Below the pieces are notes generated by a model, which did not search any database, had not been told where the DNA came from, and saw only the letters and a list, made by a program, of their open reading frames with translations. A stretch of DNA of 64,000 nucleotides, from NCBI GenBank assembly GCA_031555145.1, contig JAVBUR010000032.1, positions 1 through 64,000 of the forward strand. Reading direction: 5' to 3'. This document shows, one piece after another, positions 18,939-28,784 of this stretch (positions within the stretch are counted from its first letter, which is position 1; each line of letters begins with the position of its first letter). A program made the position numbers and the translations under genes. Origin of the DNA: JAJDIA01 sp031555145 (GTDB taxonomy: Bacteria > Bacteroidota > Bacteroidia > Bacteroidales > Tannerellaceae).

Positions 18939-18946
18939 TACCTTTG
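18939..18946 (+). promoter_or_regulatory. -7 box of the mfd promoter
   Basis: TACCTTTG is a full match to TAnnTTTG. It covers the in-frame TTG at 18944, which therefore cannot be the translated start if this box is used. Transcription would begin near 18952. Confidence 0.5.
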
Positions 18947-18964
18947 CGCAAATTCATTACAGCT

Positions 18965-21900
18965 TTGAAAGTACAGGAATTACTTGATCTATACGCTTCC
19001 CACCCTCAGGTATCGGCGTTGGAGCATTTGCTATCCAACGAATCGCCGCGAAATATCCACCTAAAGGGGTTTACCGGTTCGGCTGCGGCTATGACGGTTG
19101 CGGCATTGTTTAGCCGACGAGATAGCGCGATGGTATGTGTGTTGAACGACCTTGAAGAGGCCGGTTACTTCTACCATGATCTCATGCAATTGACTGGCAG
19201 CCAGTCGGTCTTTTTCTATCCGTCGGCCTACCGGCGAGCTATTAAATACGGGCATACGGATGCTGCCAACGAGATTCTGCGCACCGAGGTGCTTAGTATG
19301 TTGCAACAGCCGACGGGTTCGTTCGTGATCGTGACTTATCCCGATGCCCTGGCCGAAAAGGTGGTGGCGAAGGAGACGCTGAAGCAGAACACGCTCAAGA
19401 TACATACGGGCGAACGGCTCGACAATATGTTTGTTTCGGATGTACTGGATACCTACGGTTTCGAGCAGGTAGACTATGTCTATGAACCCGGACAGTATGC
19501 GATGCGTGGGAGTATCCTCGACGTCTTTTCCTTCTCACACGAATATCCCTACCGTATCGACTTCTTTGGCGATGAGGTGGAGACCATCCGCTCGTTTGAT
19601 GTCGACACGCAGCTCTCCCGTGAGAAGCTGGACAGTATCTATATCGTGCCGAAGATGACGAAGTCGAAGGCCGACAACTCCTTCCTCGACTCCCTCCCAC
19701 CCTCGGCCTTGTTGGTGTTCAAGGATCAGGTCTGGTGTCGCGAGCGGATTGATAGTCTGTGGAATGAGACGCCGGTGGTGGGCGACGAGGAGTCGTTTAT
19801 GGATCAGGATCAGATGCGAGGGCGGCTGATTACTGAAGCTGCTTTTATCCGCAGCGGGCTCAACTTCAAGCGTATCCATATCGGGCTGAGGCCAGCAGGG
19901 ACCGCTGATGCCACGCTCACGTTCCAGACACAGGAGCAGCCTATTTATCATAAGAATTTTGAGCTGGTGAGCCAATCGTTTCACTCTTATCTGGAGAAGG
20001 GGTATGCGTTATATATACTTACCGACAACGAGAAACAGGCAACGCGTATCCGGACGATCTTTGAAGACCGGGGCGAAGATTTGCCTTTCACGGCTGTGGA
20101 TAAGACGATCCATGCCGGTTTTGCGGATGATGACCGGCAGATATGTCTCTTTACTGATCATCAGATATTCGACCGTTTTCACAAGTTTAATCTCAAGAGT
20201 GAGCATGCGCGGAGTGGTAAGATCAGTCTTACGCTGAAGGAGCTGAACCAGTTTTCGATTGGCGACTATGTAGTGCATATTGATCATGGAGTGGGTCAGT
20301 TTGGGGGACTTCTCCGGATGGAGACGAATGGAAAGATACAGGAGGTGATCAAGTTGCTGTATCTGAACAATGATGCTATTTTCGTTAGTATTCACTCTCT
20401 GCACAAGTTATCCAAATACAAGGGGAAGGAAAGCGGCGAAGCGCCTAAGCTTAACAAACTCGGTACCGGTGCTTGGGAGCGGATCAAAGAGAAGACCAAG
20501 GCGAAGGTGAAAGATATCGCCCGCGACCTGATCATCCTTTATTCCAAACGCCGGCAGGAGAAGGGCTTTGCCTATACGCCGGACAGTTTTATGCAGCATG
20601 AGCTTGAGGCCAGTTTCATTTACGAGGATACGCCCGACCAGGTGAAAGCTACGGCCGACGTGAAGGCGGATATGGAGAATGCTCGTCCAATGGACCGTCT
20701 GATCTGCGGTGACGTAGGTTTCGGCAAGACTGAAGTAGCTATCCGCGCTGCTTTCAAGGCTGTGGCCGATGATAAGCAGGTGGCTGTACTGGTGCCTACT
20801 ACGGTGCTGGCTTTCCAGCATTTCCAGACCTTTACGGATCGTCTGAAAGACTTCCCCTGCACGATCCGTTACATCAGCCGGGCGACATCAACCGGACGAC
20901 TGAAAGAGATATTGGCCGATCTGAAAGAGGGGAAGATTGATATTCTGATCGGAACGCATCGCATCGCAGCCAAAGATGTGAAGTTTAAAGATCTCGGACT
21001 GCTGATCATTGACGAAGAACAGAAGTTTGGTGTCTCCGTCAAGGAACGGCTACGGCAGATGAAGAGTAATGTAGATACTATTACTATGACGGCGACTCCC
21101 ATTCCGCGCACACTTCAGTTTTCGCTGATGGGTGCCCGCGACCTTAGCAATATTACCACCCCGCCACCCAACCGTTATCCGGTACAGACCGAGGTGGAAC
21201 GTTTCAATCCCGACATTATCCGCGAAGCGATTAACTTCGAGATGAGCCGTAACGGGCAGGTGTTCTTTATCAACAACCGTATCCAGAATATCCATGAGAT
21301 CGAAGCGTTGGTACGCCGCGAAGTGCCCGATGCCCGGATCGTGGTAGGTCATGGACAGATGGAGCCGCAGAAGTTAGAGAAGGTGCTGCTCGATTTCGTC
21401 AACTACGAATTTGATGTCCTGATTGCTACGACGATTATCGAGAGTGGTATTGACGTACCGAATGCGAATACCATTATTGTGAACAACGCGCAGCAGTTTG
21501 GGTTGTCTGACTTGCACCAGTTGCGTGGGCGTGTGGGACGAAGTAACCGGAAGGCCTTTTGCTATCTCCTCTCCCCGCCTCTTTCCTCGCTTACGCAGGA
21601 AGCGCGGAGACGGTTGCAGGCTATTGAGAACTTCTCTGAATTGGGAAGCGGTATCCATATTGCCATGCAGGACCTTGACATCCGCGGTGCCGGTAATATG
21701 TTGGGGGCCGAACAGAGTGGTTTTATAGCCGACCTGGGTTATGAAACTTACCAGAAGATTTTGGAAGAGGCTGTGAGCGAACTTAAGACTGAGGAGTTTG
21801 CTAATCTCTACGCCGAAGAAGGTGAACGCGACAGCGGCACCGAATATGTACGCGATACCTATATTGAAAGTGATCTTGAACTTATGTTTCCGCCTACGTA

Positions 21901-22309
21901 TATTCCCAATGATTCCGAGCGTATCACGCTCTATCGCGAGTTGGATAATATGGAGCAGGAGCGTGATATCCTGGCCTTTACCGAACGGTTGAAAGACCGT
22001 TTCGGTAAGATTCCGCAGGAAGGGAAGGAGTTGATCCGCATCGTCCGTCTCCGTCGTATGGCTAAGCAGCTTGGGATGGAGAAAGTGGTGTTGAAGAAGG
22101 AGCAAATGAGTATCTTCCTCGTTTCCAACCCGGAAAGCCACTACTACCAGAGCGAGGCCTTCGACAAATTGCTTCGATTCGTCCAGCGCTATCCCCGCCT
22201 GTGCAATCTCCGCGAGGTGAACGGTAAGCGCAGTATCGTAATCAAAGACGTGCCGACGGTAGAGAAGGCGTGTGCGCTACTTGAAGAGATGCTGAAGAGC
22301 AATGAGTAA
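18965..22309 (+). CDS. mfd: Transcription-repair coupling factor Mfd
   Basis: A 1114-residue superfamily 2 translocase that displaces stalled RNA polymerase and recruits UvrA. In order: a UvrB-like N-terminal part (AMRGSILDVFSFSHEYPYRIDFFG), the RNA-polymerase-interacting domain (DYVVHIDHGVGQFGG), and the motor with Walker A GDVGFGKTE (about 582-590), DEEQ box LLIIDEEQKFGV, TATPIPRTL and LRGRVGRS. The TRCF C-terminal domain follows. No ATG lies at the N terminus. I choose TTG 18965 (MKVQELLDLY), because TTG 18944 lies in the -7 box. The stop is certain, the start is not. Confidence 0.93.
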   Translation: MKVQELLDLYASHPQVSALEHLLSNESPRNIHLKGFTGSAAAMTVAALFSRRDSAMVCVLNDLEEAGYFYHDLMQLTGSQSVFFYPSAYRRAIKYGHTDAANEILRTEVLSMLQQPTGSFVIVTYPDALAEKVVAKETLKQNTLKIHTGERLDNMFVSDVLDTYGFEQVDYVYEPGQYAMRGSILDVFSFSHEYPYRIDFFGDEVETIRSFDVDTQLSREKLDSIYIVPKMTKSKADNSFLDSLPPSALLVFKDQVWCRERIDSLWNETPVVGDEESFMDQDQMRGRLITEAAFIRSGLNFKRIHIGLRPAGTADATLTFQTQEQPIYHKNFELVSQSFHSYLEKGYALYILTDNEKQATRIRTIFEDRGEDLPFTAVDKTIHAGFADDDRQICLFTDHQIFDRFHKFNLKSEHARSGKISLTLKELNQFSIGDYVVHIDHGVGQFGGLLRMETNGKIQEVIKLLYLNNDAIFVSIHSLHKLSKYKGKESGEAPKLNKLGTGAWERIKEKTKAKVKDIARDLIILYSKRRQEKGFAYTPDSFMQHELEASFIYEDTPDQVKATADVKADMENARPMDRLICGDVGFGKTEVAIRAAFKAVADDKQVAVLVPTTVLAFQHFQTFTDRLKDFPCTIRYISRATSTGRLKEILADLKEGKIDILIGTHRIAAKDVKFKDLGLLIIDEEQKFGVSVKERLRQMKSNVDTITMTATPIPRTLQFSLMGARDLSNITTPPPNRYPVQTEVERFNPDIIREAINFEMSRNGQVFFINNRIQNIHEIEALVRREVPDARIVVGHGQMEPQKLEKVLLDFVNYEFDVLIATTIIESGIDVPNANTIIVNNAQQFGLSDLHQLRGRVGRSNRKAFCYLLSPPLSSLTQEARRRLQAIENFSELGSGIHIAMQDLDIRGAGNMLGAEQSGFIADLGYETYQKILEEAVSELKTEEFANLYAEEGERDSGTEYVRDTYIESDLELMFPPTYIPNDSERITLYRELDNMEQERDILAFTERLKDRFGKIPQEGKELIRIVRLRRMAKQLGMEKVVLKKEQMSIFLVSNPESHYYQSEAFDKLLRFVQRYPRLCNLREVNGKRSIVIKDVPTVEKACALLEEMLKSNE

Positions 22310-22349
22310 ATGAATAATGAGTAATGATTAATAAAAACTACTGTGTATC

Positions 22350-24251
22350 ATGAAAAAAACGTTAGTGGACTTGTTTGAACAGTCCGTTCAGCAGTATCCC
22401 GGGAATACATTCCTGTGGGAAAAGACCACCGATAAGTTTGAATCGACTACCTACTCACAAGTCCAAGAGCAGGTATATGCCCTCGGTGCCGGATTGGTGG
22501 CGTTGGGCGTAAAGAAAGGCGATCATATGGCGCTGCTGAGTGAAGGCCGTAACGCCTGGATCATCGGCGAGTTGTCGATGTTTTACGCCGGCGCTACCAA
22601 TGTGCCGTTGTCGGTCAAGTTGGAAGAGGCTAACGACCTCTTGTTCCGCCTCGTGCATGCGGAAGTGAAATATATTATGGTTTCGGGCACTCAATTGAAG
22701 AAGATCCGGAGCATTGTCGATAAACTGCCGCTGGTAAGTAAAATCATTGTCTTTGACGAGCTTCCTTCTTACGAAGACAAAGAGGTGTCGATGGATGAAG
22801 TGATCCGCTTGGGTAAAATCTGGCTGGGCGAACATTCGTTGGATGAATTCCTTGCTATCGGGCGGTCGTTGCAGAACGATGACTATGCGACGATCACCTA
22901 CACGTCGGGTACGACCGCTGATCCGAAAGGGGTTGTTCTTACGCACCGTAACTATACGGCTAACATTGAGCAGTCGCTTACTTGTGTGGGGATCACGCAA
23001 GAGTGGCGCACGCTGATCATTCTGCCGCTCGACCACTGTTTTGCGCATGTGGTTGGGTTCTTTATCTTTATGTCGCAAGGGGCTTCGGTGGCAACAGTGC
23101 AGACAGGAAAGTCGGGGATTGAAATGCTGAAGAATATTCCGCTTAATATAAAGGAAGTAAAACCGTATCTTATCCTTAGTGTACCGGCGTTGGCCAAGAC
23201 GTTCAAGAAAAATATCGAACTGGGTGTACGCAATAGTGGCGCTGTGGCCGAACGGTTGTTTAACTGGGGATTGTCTGTGGGTTATGTCTATAACGGAGAT
23301 GGTGGCGACGAACGGGGTCGCGGCTGGCGATGCCTGCTCAAACCGCTTGTGTCGTTGTTCGACTCGATCATCTTCTCGAAGGTGCGTCAGAACTTTGGAG
23401 GCGAACTACGTTTCTTTGTGGGCGGTGGGGCGCTACTGGACAAGGACTTGCAAAAATTTTACTACGCCATCGGTATGCCGATGTTCCAGGGATACGGGCT
23501 GAGCGAGGCCACGCCGGTGATTTCGACCAACACGCCGATGCGTCATCGTTTCGGTAGTAGTGGTATCCTGGTGCGTCCGCTTGATCTGAAGATATGCGAC
23601 AATGATGGGAAGGAACTGCCTCGGGGTGAGAAGGGTGAGATTGTGATCCGTGGTGAGAACGTGATGGCTGGCTACTGGAAGAATCCTGTTGCCTCGGCCG
23701 AAAGTCTTCGTGACGGGTGGCTCTATACAGGCGACATGGGATATATGGGGGCTGATGGTCTGCTATACGTGCTGGGGCGTTTCAAGAGTTTGCTGATTGC
23801 CAGTGATGGCGAGAAATATAGTCCGGAAGGGATAGAAGAAGCGTTGGTTGAACATTCGTCGGCCATTGAGCAGGTGATTCTGTACAACAATCAGAATCCT
23901 TATACTGTCGCCCTGATCGTTCCTAATAAAGAGGTGTTAAAGAAGGGGGTGGAACAACAGAATCTTGCTCTCGATAGCGAAGAAGGACGGAAAGCGGCCA
24001 TTGGCATCGTACAGCAACAGCTCGACCGTTTTCGCAAGAACGGGGATCTGGCGGCACTCTTTCCCGACCGCTGGCTGCCGGCTTCTTTCGCTATTCTACC
24101 TGAAGGATTTACTGAGCAGAATGGGCTTATGAACAGTACGATGAAGATTGTACGGGGTAAGGTGGAGAAGCAGTATGCGGATCGTATTGAGCATCTCTAT
24201 ACACCGGAGGGGAAGAATCCGGTGAATGGGAAGAATATGGAGGCGCTGTAA
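22350..24251 (+). CDS. Long-chain fatty acid-CoA ligase (AMP-forming)
   Basis: The 633-residue adenylate-forming enzyme has the P-loop TYTSGTTADPKGVVLTH (about 191-207). It also has GYGLSEATPVIS, the hinge segment GWLYTGDMGY, and the C-terminal lysine region NSTMKIVRGKV. Length and motifs fit FadD/FAA-type long-chain acyl-CoA synthetases, which activate fatty acids at the inner membrane. A short basic insert (YNGDGGDERGRGWR) lies mid-protein. It is 40 bp after mfd, with a beta-mannosidase 28 bp downstream on the same strand. Confidence 0.9.
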   Translation: MKKTLVDLFEQSVQQYPGNTFLWEKTTDKFESTTYSQVQEQVYALGAGLVALGVKKGDHMALLSEGRNAWIIGELSMFYAGATNVPLSVKLEEANDLLFRLVHAEVKYIMVSGTQLKKIRSIVDKLPLVSKIIVFDELPSYEDKEVSMDEVIRLGKIWLGEHSLDEFLAIGRSLQNDDYATITYTSGTTADPKGVVLTHRNYTANIEQSLTCVGITQEWRTLIILPLDHCFAHVVGFFIFMSQGASVATVQTGKSGIEMLKNIPLNIKEVKPYLILSVPALAKTFKKNIELGVRNSGAVAERLFNWGLSVGYVYNGDGGDERGRGWRCLLKPLVSLFDSIIFSKVRQNFGGELRFFVGGGALLDKDLQKFYYAIGMPMFQGYGLSEATPVISTNTPMRHRFGSSGILVRPLDLKICDNDGKELPRGEKGEIVIRGENVMAGYWKNPVASAESLRDGWLYTGDMGYMGADGLLYVLGRFKSLLIASDGEKYSPEGIEEALVEHSSAIEQVILYNNQNPYTVALIVPNKEVLKKGVEQQNLALDSEEGRKAAIGIVQQQLDRFRKNGDLAALFPDRWLPASFAILPEGFTEQNGLMNSTMKIVRGKVEKQYADRIEHLYTPEGKNPVNGKNMEAL

Positions 24252-24279
24252 AAAATGATTAACGATTAATATAGAAACT

Positions 24280-26877
24280 ATGAACCGTAAAAAAACTATT
24301 GCTTTCGCTGCGGCGTGCGTCCTTTCGATGGGGATGGCACAGGCTGAGGGTGTTTCCCGGCAGGAGATTTCGCAGGGCTGGACTTTTAAGCAGGCTCGTG
24401 GCAACAACTGGTATCCGGCGACTGTCCCGGGGGTCGTACAGACTGACCTGATGGACAATCAGATTATTGAAGACCCGTTTTTCCGCCTCAATGAGCGCGG
24501 TATCCAGTGGGTGGATAAGGAAGACTGGATCTATAAGACGACTCTCGATGTTTCTCCTGAGCTATTCGCAAAGGATCATATTGAGCTCTTCTTTAAAGGA
24601 CTTGATACGTATGCTGACGTTTATCTGAACGACTCCTGTATCCTTCATGCCAACAATATGTTCCGCGAATGGCGGGTGGATGTGAAAGGCCTGCTGAAGA
24701 AAGAGGGTAATGAACTTCGCATCTTCTTCAACTCTCCCATACGGGTGGATATGCCGAAGTTTGACGCACTCAACTATCCACTTGAGGCGGGTAATGATCA
24801 GTCGGAAAATGGCGGTATCTTCGATAAGAAAGTGAGTGTCTTCGCTCGCAAAGCCGGTTACCATTATGGCTGGGACTGGGGGCCACGCATTGTCACCAGC
24901 GGTATCTGGCGTCCGATCTTCCTCGAAGGATGGAACGATGCCCGTATCCAGAACATCCATTATATCCAAAGTAATGTAACGGCGAAGAAGGCTGTCCTCA
25001 AAGCGAAGACGCAGGTGATGGCCGACAAAGACGGCAGTGCCACCCTCACCATTCAAGCCGATGGAGTGAAGGCTGCCTGGACAAAGACCGTGCAGTTGAA
25101 GAAAGGCGTCAATCTGGTTGAGACTGATATCACTGTCAACAATCCCCGTCTATGGTGGAGCAACGGACTGGGTGAGGCTTACCTTTATCCTTTCACCGCC
25201 ACCCTGACGATCAACGGCAAGGATGCTGATCAGAAGACTAACCGCCTTGGCCTCCGCAGCCTCCGCGTAGTGAACGTAAAGGATAAAGACGGTCACACCT
25301 TCTACTTCGAACTTAATGGTAAGCCGGTATTTGCCAAGGGAGCCAACTACATTCCGCAGGACAACTTCCTGCCGCGTGTTACGCCCGAACGATATGAGAA
25401 GACTATTCTCGACGCCGTCAATGCCAACATGAATATGCTCCGCATCTGGGGCGGCGGTATCTATGAAGAAGATATCTTCTTCGACCTCTGTGACCAATAC
25501 GGTATCCTGGTATGGCAAGACTTTATGTTTGCTTGCAGTACCTATCCGATGAATCCCGAACAGTTAGATAATATCCGTCACGAAGCCATCGATAATGTAG
25601 TGCGTTTGCGTAACCACCCGTCGCTTGCCATCTGGTGCGGTAACAATGAGATCCACACTGCCTGGTTTAACTGGGGTTGGATGCAGAAGTACAAACAACT
25701 CGGTGTGTTGGACGAACTGCGTAAGGATTATAAAGATGTGTTCGATGGCGTACTGCCCGAAGTGGTAGCGGAATACGACCCGACGGCCTTCTACTGGCCT
25801 TCATCGCCCTACGGCGGCAACCCGGATGCCAAGTGCGAAAGCGGTAAGCAGATCTGGAACCCTGACGGCGACGGCCACTATTGGGGTGTATGGCATGCCC
25901 GCGACTCGATCGCGAACTACAACCATATCCGTGCCCGCTTCTTCTCGGAATATGGATTCCAGTCGTTCCCTGAGTACCAATCGGTATTAAAGTACGCGCC
26001 TGAAAAGCGCGACCACGATATCTATTCGGAAGTCATGATGTCACACCAACGCGGCGGTAGCCATGCCAACGGTCTGATCGAATGGTATCTGCTGAACGAA
26101 TACCGCAAGCCGAAAGACTTTCCCAATTTCCTCTATATGGGTCAGTTACTCCAGGGAGATGCTATCAAGACGGCTATCGAAGCTCATCGTCGCGATATGC
26201 CGTATTGTATGGGCACACTGTTCTGGCAGCACAACGACTGCTGGCCGGTTGCCTCCTGGTCGAGCCGCGACTACTATGGTCGTTGGAAAGCTCAACACTA
26301 TTTCTCGAAGAAAGCCTTCCGCGATATCCTGGTTTCTCCGATCCAGGATAATGGTAAGCTGGATGTGTACGTGGTATCCGACCGACTGCAGGCAACAAAA
26401 GGCACACTTGATATCCGTGTAATGGACCTTAGCGGGAATGTAGTCTATACGAAGAAGACTAACGTTACGCTGCCCGCTAACGCCAGCAAGGTGCAGTTCT
26501 CCGCCCCGGTGGCTTCACTACTCGGGACAAAGCAGTCCAACGAAGTAGTTGTCTGCGCCCGTTTCACCGCAACCGGTAAGGCTGGCGACGTGTATGCCAA
26601 TAACTACTTCCTCACCCGCTACAAAGACATCGACTTCCCACAGGCTACGATCCGTACCACGACGGCAGCGGCTGGCGACGGCTTCGACATCACTCTGCAA
26701 AGCGACATGTTCGCTCGCGGTGTCTTCCTGAGTATTGATGGTATCGAGAACTTCTTTTCCGACAACTACTTCGACCTGCTGCCCGGCGAACCCATCACTA
26801 TCCATGTAACTTCGAAGCTCAACAAGACGGCGTTCGACCAACAGTTGAAAACCGTACATATTTCGCAGGCGTATTAA
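24280..26877 (+). CDS. GH2 beta-mannosidase
   Basis: The 865-residue secreted enzyme (signal peptide ending MAQA) starts with a GH2 sugar-binding domain (ISQGWTFKQARGNNWYPATVPG). The TIM barrel has the acid/base glutamate in WCGNNE (E457) and the likely nucleophile in FFSEYGFQSF (E557). GWDWGPR and the C-terminal domains match exo-beta-mannosidases, which release mannose from the non-reducing end of mannans or N-glycan cores. It lies 28 bp after the acyl-CoA ligase and is closed by a strong terminator. The sulfatase that follows may be functionally linked. Confidence 0.92.
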   Translation: MNRKKTIAFAAACVLSMGMAQAEGVSRQEISQGWTFKQARGNNWYPATVPGVVQTDLMDNQIIEDPFFRLNERGIQWVDKEDWIYKTTLDVSPELFAKDHIELFFKGLDTYADVYLNDSCILHANNMFREWRVDVKGLLKKEGNELRIFFNSPIRVDMPKFDALNYPLEAGNDQSENGGIFDKKVSVFARKAGYHYGWDWGPRIVTSGIWRPIFLEGWNDARIQNIHYIQSNVTAKKAVLKAKTQVMADKDGSATLTIQADGVKAAWTKTVQLKKGVNLVETDITVNNPRLWWSNGLGEAYLYPFTATLTINGKDADQKTNRLGLRSLRVVNVKDKDGHTFYFELNGKPVFAKGANYIPQDNFLPRVTPERYEKTILDAVNANMNMLRIWGGGIYEEDIFFDLCDQYGILVWQDFMFACSTYPMNPEQLDNIRHEAIDNVVRLRNHPSLAIWCGNNEIHTAWFNWGWMQKYKQLGVLDELRKDYKDVFDGVLPEVVAEYDPTAFYWPSSPYGGNPDAKCESGKQIWNPDGDGHYWGVWHARDSIANYNHIRARFFSEYGFQSFPEYQSVLKYAPEKRDHDIYSEVMMSHQRGGSHANGLIEWYLLNEYRKPKDFPNFLYMGQLLQGDAIKTAIEAHRRDMPYCMGTLFWQHNDCWPVASWSSRDYYGRWKAQHYFSKKAFRDILVSPIQDNGKLDVYVVSDRLQATKGTLDIRVMDLSGNVVYTKKTNVTLPANASKVQFSAPVASLLGTKQSNEVVVCARFTATGKAGDVYANNYFLTRYKDIDFPQATIRTTTAAAGDGFDITLQSDMFARGVFLSIDGIENFFSDNYFDLLPGEPITIHVTSKLNKTAFDQQLKTVHISQAY

Positions 26878-26901
26878 GCTATCTGCAAACATCATACACG
26901 A

Positions 26902-26931
26902 AAGCCTGGAAGAATATTCCAGGCTTTTTTT
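26902..26931 (+). terminator. Rho-independent terminator after the beta-mannosidase
   Basis: AAGCCTGGAA (26902-26911) pairs with TTCCAGGCTT (26917-26926) around a 5-nt loop and runs into seven T residues. The stem core AAGCCTGG recurs in other terminators of this window. Confidence 0.9.
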
Positions 26932-27046
26932 ATGCATAAACAACTAAATAAACGAACATATTAAGTAAACTTTCCATACACATTACTGTTTTAAATATAC
27001 GAAGACAAACAATTATTCATCTTTTTATTCGAACAATACAATTAAA

Positions 27047-28663
27047 ATGTATAAATCTATGTATCAAAATCTGAAACAAAGAATCAGGAACTGCGGCACA
27101 GTAGCGGCCGTGGGTGCAGTCCTGGCCGTGGGAGCTATACTTCCACAGCCCGCATCGGCACAACAGAAAAATGCAAATGCCAAACCCAATATCATCGTCA
27201 TCATGACAGATGATGTGGGCTATGGTGACTTGGGCTCCTACGGAGGAGGTGTCATGCGTGGCGCTCCTACTCCCAATCTTGACCGTATGGCGCAGGAAGG
27301 TATGCGATTTGTGGATTATTACGGACAAGCCAGCTGTACAGCTGGGCGAGCCTCTTTCATTACCGGCCGTATCCCTATCCGTACCTCCATGTCGTCTGTA
27401 TTGGCACCGGGAGACCCTAACGGGTTGAAAAAAGAAACGCCGACCATCGCCCAGGCGATGAAACAACAGGGCTACAAAACCGTACAGTTAGGCAAATGGC
27501 ATCTGGGTGATAAAGAAGAAAACTTCCCCACATCCATCGGCTTTGACGAGATGTATCACATGACGCCCTACTATGCCGGTGTATATGCGTACGAAGATCC
27601 GACACTGCACCCCAACTTCCCTCGCAACGACCCGGAATTCATGAAAGAATGGAAAGCCATGGCCGTACTGTCGGAGTTTGAAGGTAAAGCCGGCGAAAAG
27701 GCAAAAGTCGTGACGGAGAACTTCAACTATCAGAATCTGAAAACCGGAGATGATAATATCCGTACCAAAACCATCGAATGGATCAAGGCCAACTATAAAA
27801 GCGGACAACCGTTCTTTATGTACGTCAATTTCCTGAAGGCACACAACCCCAATAATCCGGCCGACCGCTGGAAAGGTAAATCGCCGGGGGGCATGCCTTA
27901 TCAGGATGCCTTGATGGAATTGGACGAAAACAGCGGATTGATCATCCAGGCCGTCCGCGACCTGGGTATAGCTGAGAACACCCTGATCGTCTGGACGACT
28001 GACAACGGCGCCTGGGTAGACGCATGGCCTGATGCCGGTTACACCCCGTTCCGCGGCATGAAGGGGACACCGTTTGAAGGTGGATTCCGCTGCCCGGCTA
28101 TTGCCTGGTGGCCCGGACATATCAAAGCCGGATCAGTGGCGACCGATATGATGAGCCACATGGACTGGTGGCCTACCTTTGTAGCCCTGGCCGGTGGCAC
28201 ACCTCCGTCCTACAAATGGAAAGACAACAACGGAAAAGCAATCATCTTCGACGGCATCAACAACAGCGACCTGCTGTTGGGTAAAGGACCGGGCAAGCGT
28301 GATTTCTTCGCCTATTTCAATGACCAGAAGTTCGGCGCTATCCGCTATACGAACCTGAAAATGGTATTCACGGCCAAGGATACCTGGCTGGGACCGGAAC
28401 TCGACCTGAATCCTCCCGCAATCTACGACCTCTGGCAAGATCCGGCCGAAAACTACGACCTGATCTTCAACGGCGCAGCCCCCACCCGTGGTGAATTAAA
28501 GTCCTCTCCCGGACGTTATTCCGGTCAGGACAACGCCTGGATGGCCATCAAGATGAATCCCAAGTTGATTTCCTTCCTGATGGAATTCAAAGATTATCCT
28601 AATATTCCCTACCAACCCTGGGGTATGGGCTTAACAAAGGTCATTCCGGAAGATTTTAAATAA
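27047..28663 (+). CDS. Secreted Cys-type arylsulfatase (family S1)
   Basis: The 538-residue sulfatase has a signal peptide ending PASA. Metal-binding aspartates lie in VIMTDDVGYGDLG (D55, D56). The formylglycine signature CTAGRASFITGR carries the modifiable Cys97; a maturase elsewhere must convert it. GKWHLGD and the TDNGAW metal site are intact. It would remove sulfate esters from host or dietary glycans in the periplasm. It follows the beta-mannosidase but sits behind a terminator, so it probably has its own promoter in the 115-bp gap. ATG 27059 is an alternative start. Confidence 0.9.
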   Translation: MYKSMYQNLKQRIRNCGTVAAVGAVLAVGAILPQPASAQQKNANAKPNIIVIMTDDVGYGDLGSYGGGVMRGAPTPNLDRMAQEGMRFVDYYGQASCTAGRASFITGRIPIRTSMSSVLAPGDPNGLKKETPTIAQAMKQQGYKTVQLGKWHLGDKEENFPTSIGFDEMYHMTPYYAGVYAYEDPTLHPNFPRNDPEFMKEWKAMAVLSEFEGKAGEKAKVVTENFNYQNLKTGDDNIRTKTIEWIKANYKSGQPFFMYVNFLKAHNPNNPADRWKGKSPGGMPYQDALMELDENSGLIIQAVRDLGIAENTLIVWTTDNGAWVDAWPDAGYTPFRGMKGTPFEGGFRCPAIAWWPGHIKAGSVATDMMSHMDWWPTFVALAGGTPPSYKWKDNNGKAIIFDGINNSDLLLGKGPGKRDFFAYFNDQKFGAIRYTNLKMVFTAKDTWLGPELDLNPPAIYDLWQDPAENYDLIFNGAAPTRGELKSSPGRYSGQDNAWMAIKMNPKLISFLMEFKDYPNIPYQPWGMGLTKVIPEDFK

Positions 28664-28709
28664 GATCGTAAAACAGTTCCTTATAGTGACCAGTGTGTGC
28701 TATAAAATA

Positions 28710-28743
28710 AAGAAGCCTGGGGCAACCGCCTCAGGCTTTCTTC
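28710..28743. terminator. Bidirectional terminator between sulfatase and LruC genes
   Basis: AGAAGCCTGGGGC pairs with GCCTCAGGCTTTCT across a short AACC loop. T-rich tracts lie on both outer sides. It separates two convergent genes. The stem is nearly the same sequence as those at 30825 and 38601. Confidence 0.8.
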
Positions 28744-28784
28744 TGTTATATGCAAATCATATGTTTTTTCTATCCAGTCAGTCT

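Noticed and set aside
21374..22141. 255-codon minus-strand open frame
   Set aside because: Lies wholly inside mfd, which has intact motifs through this region.
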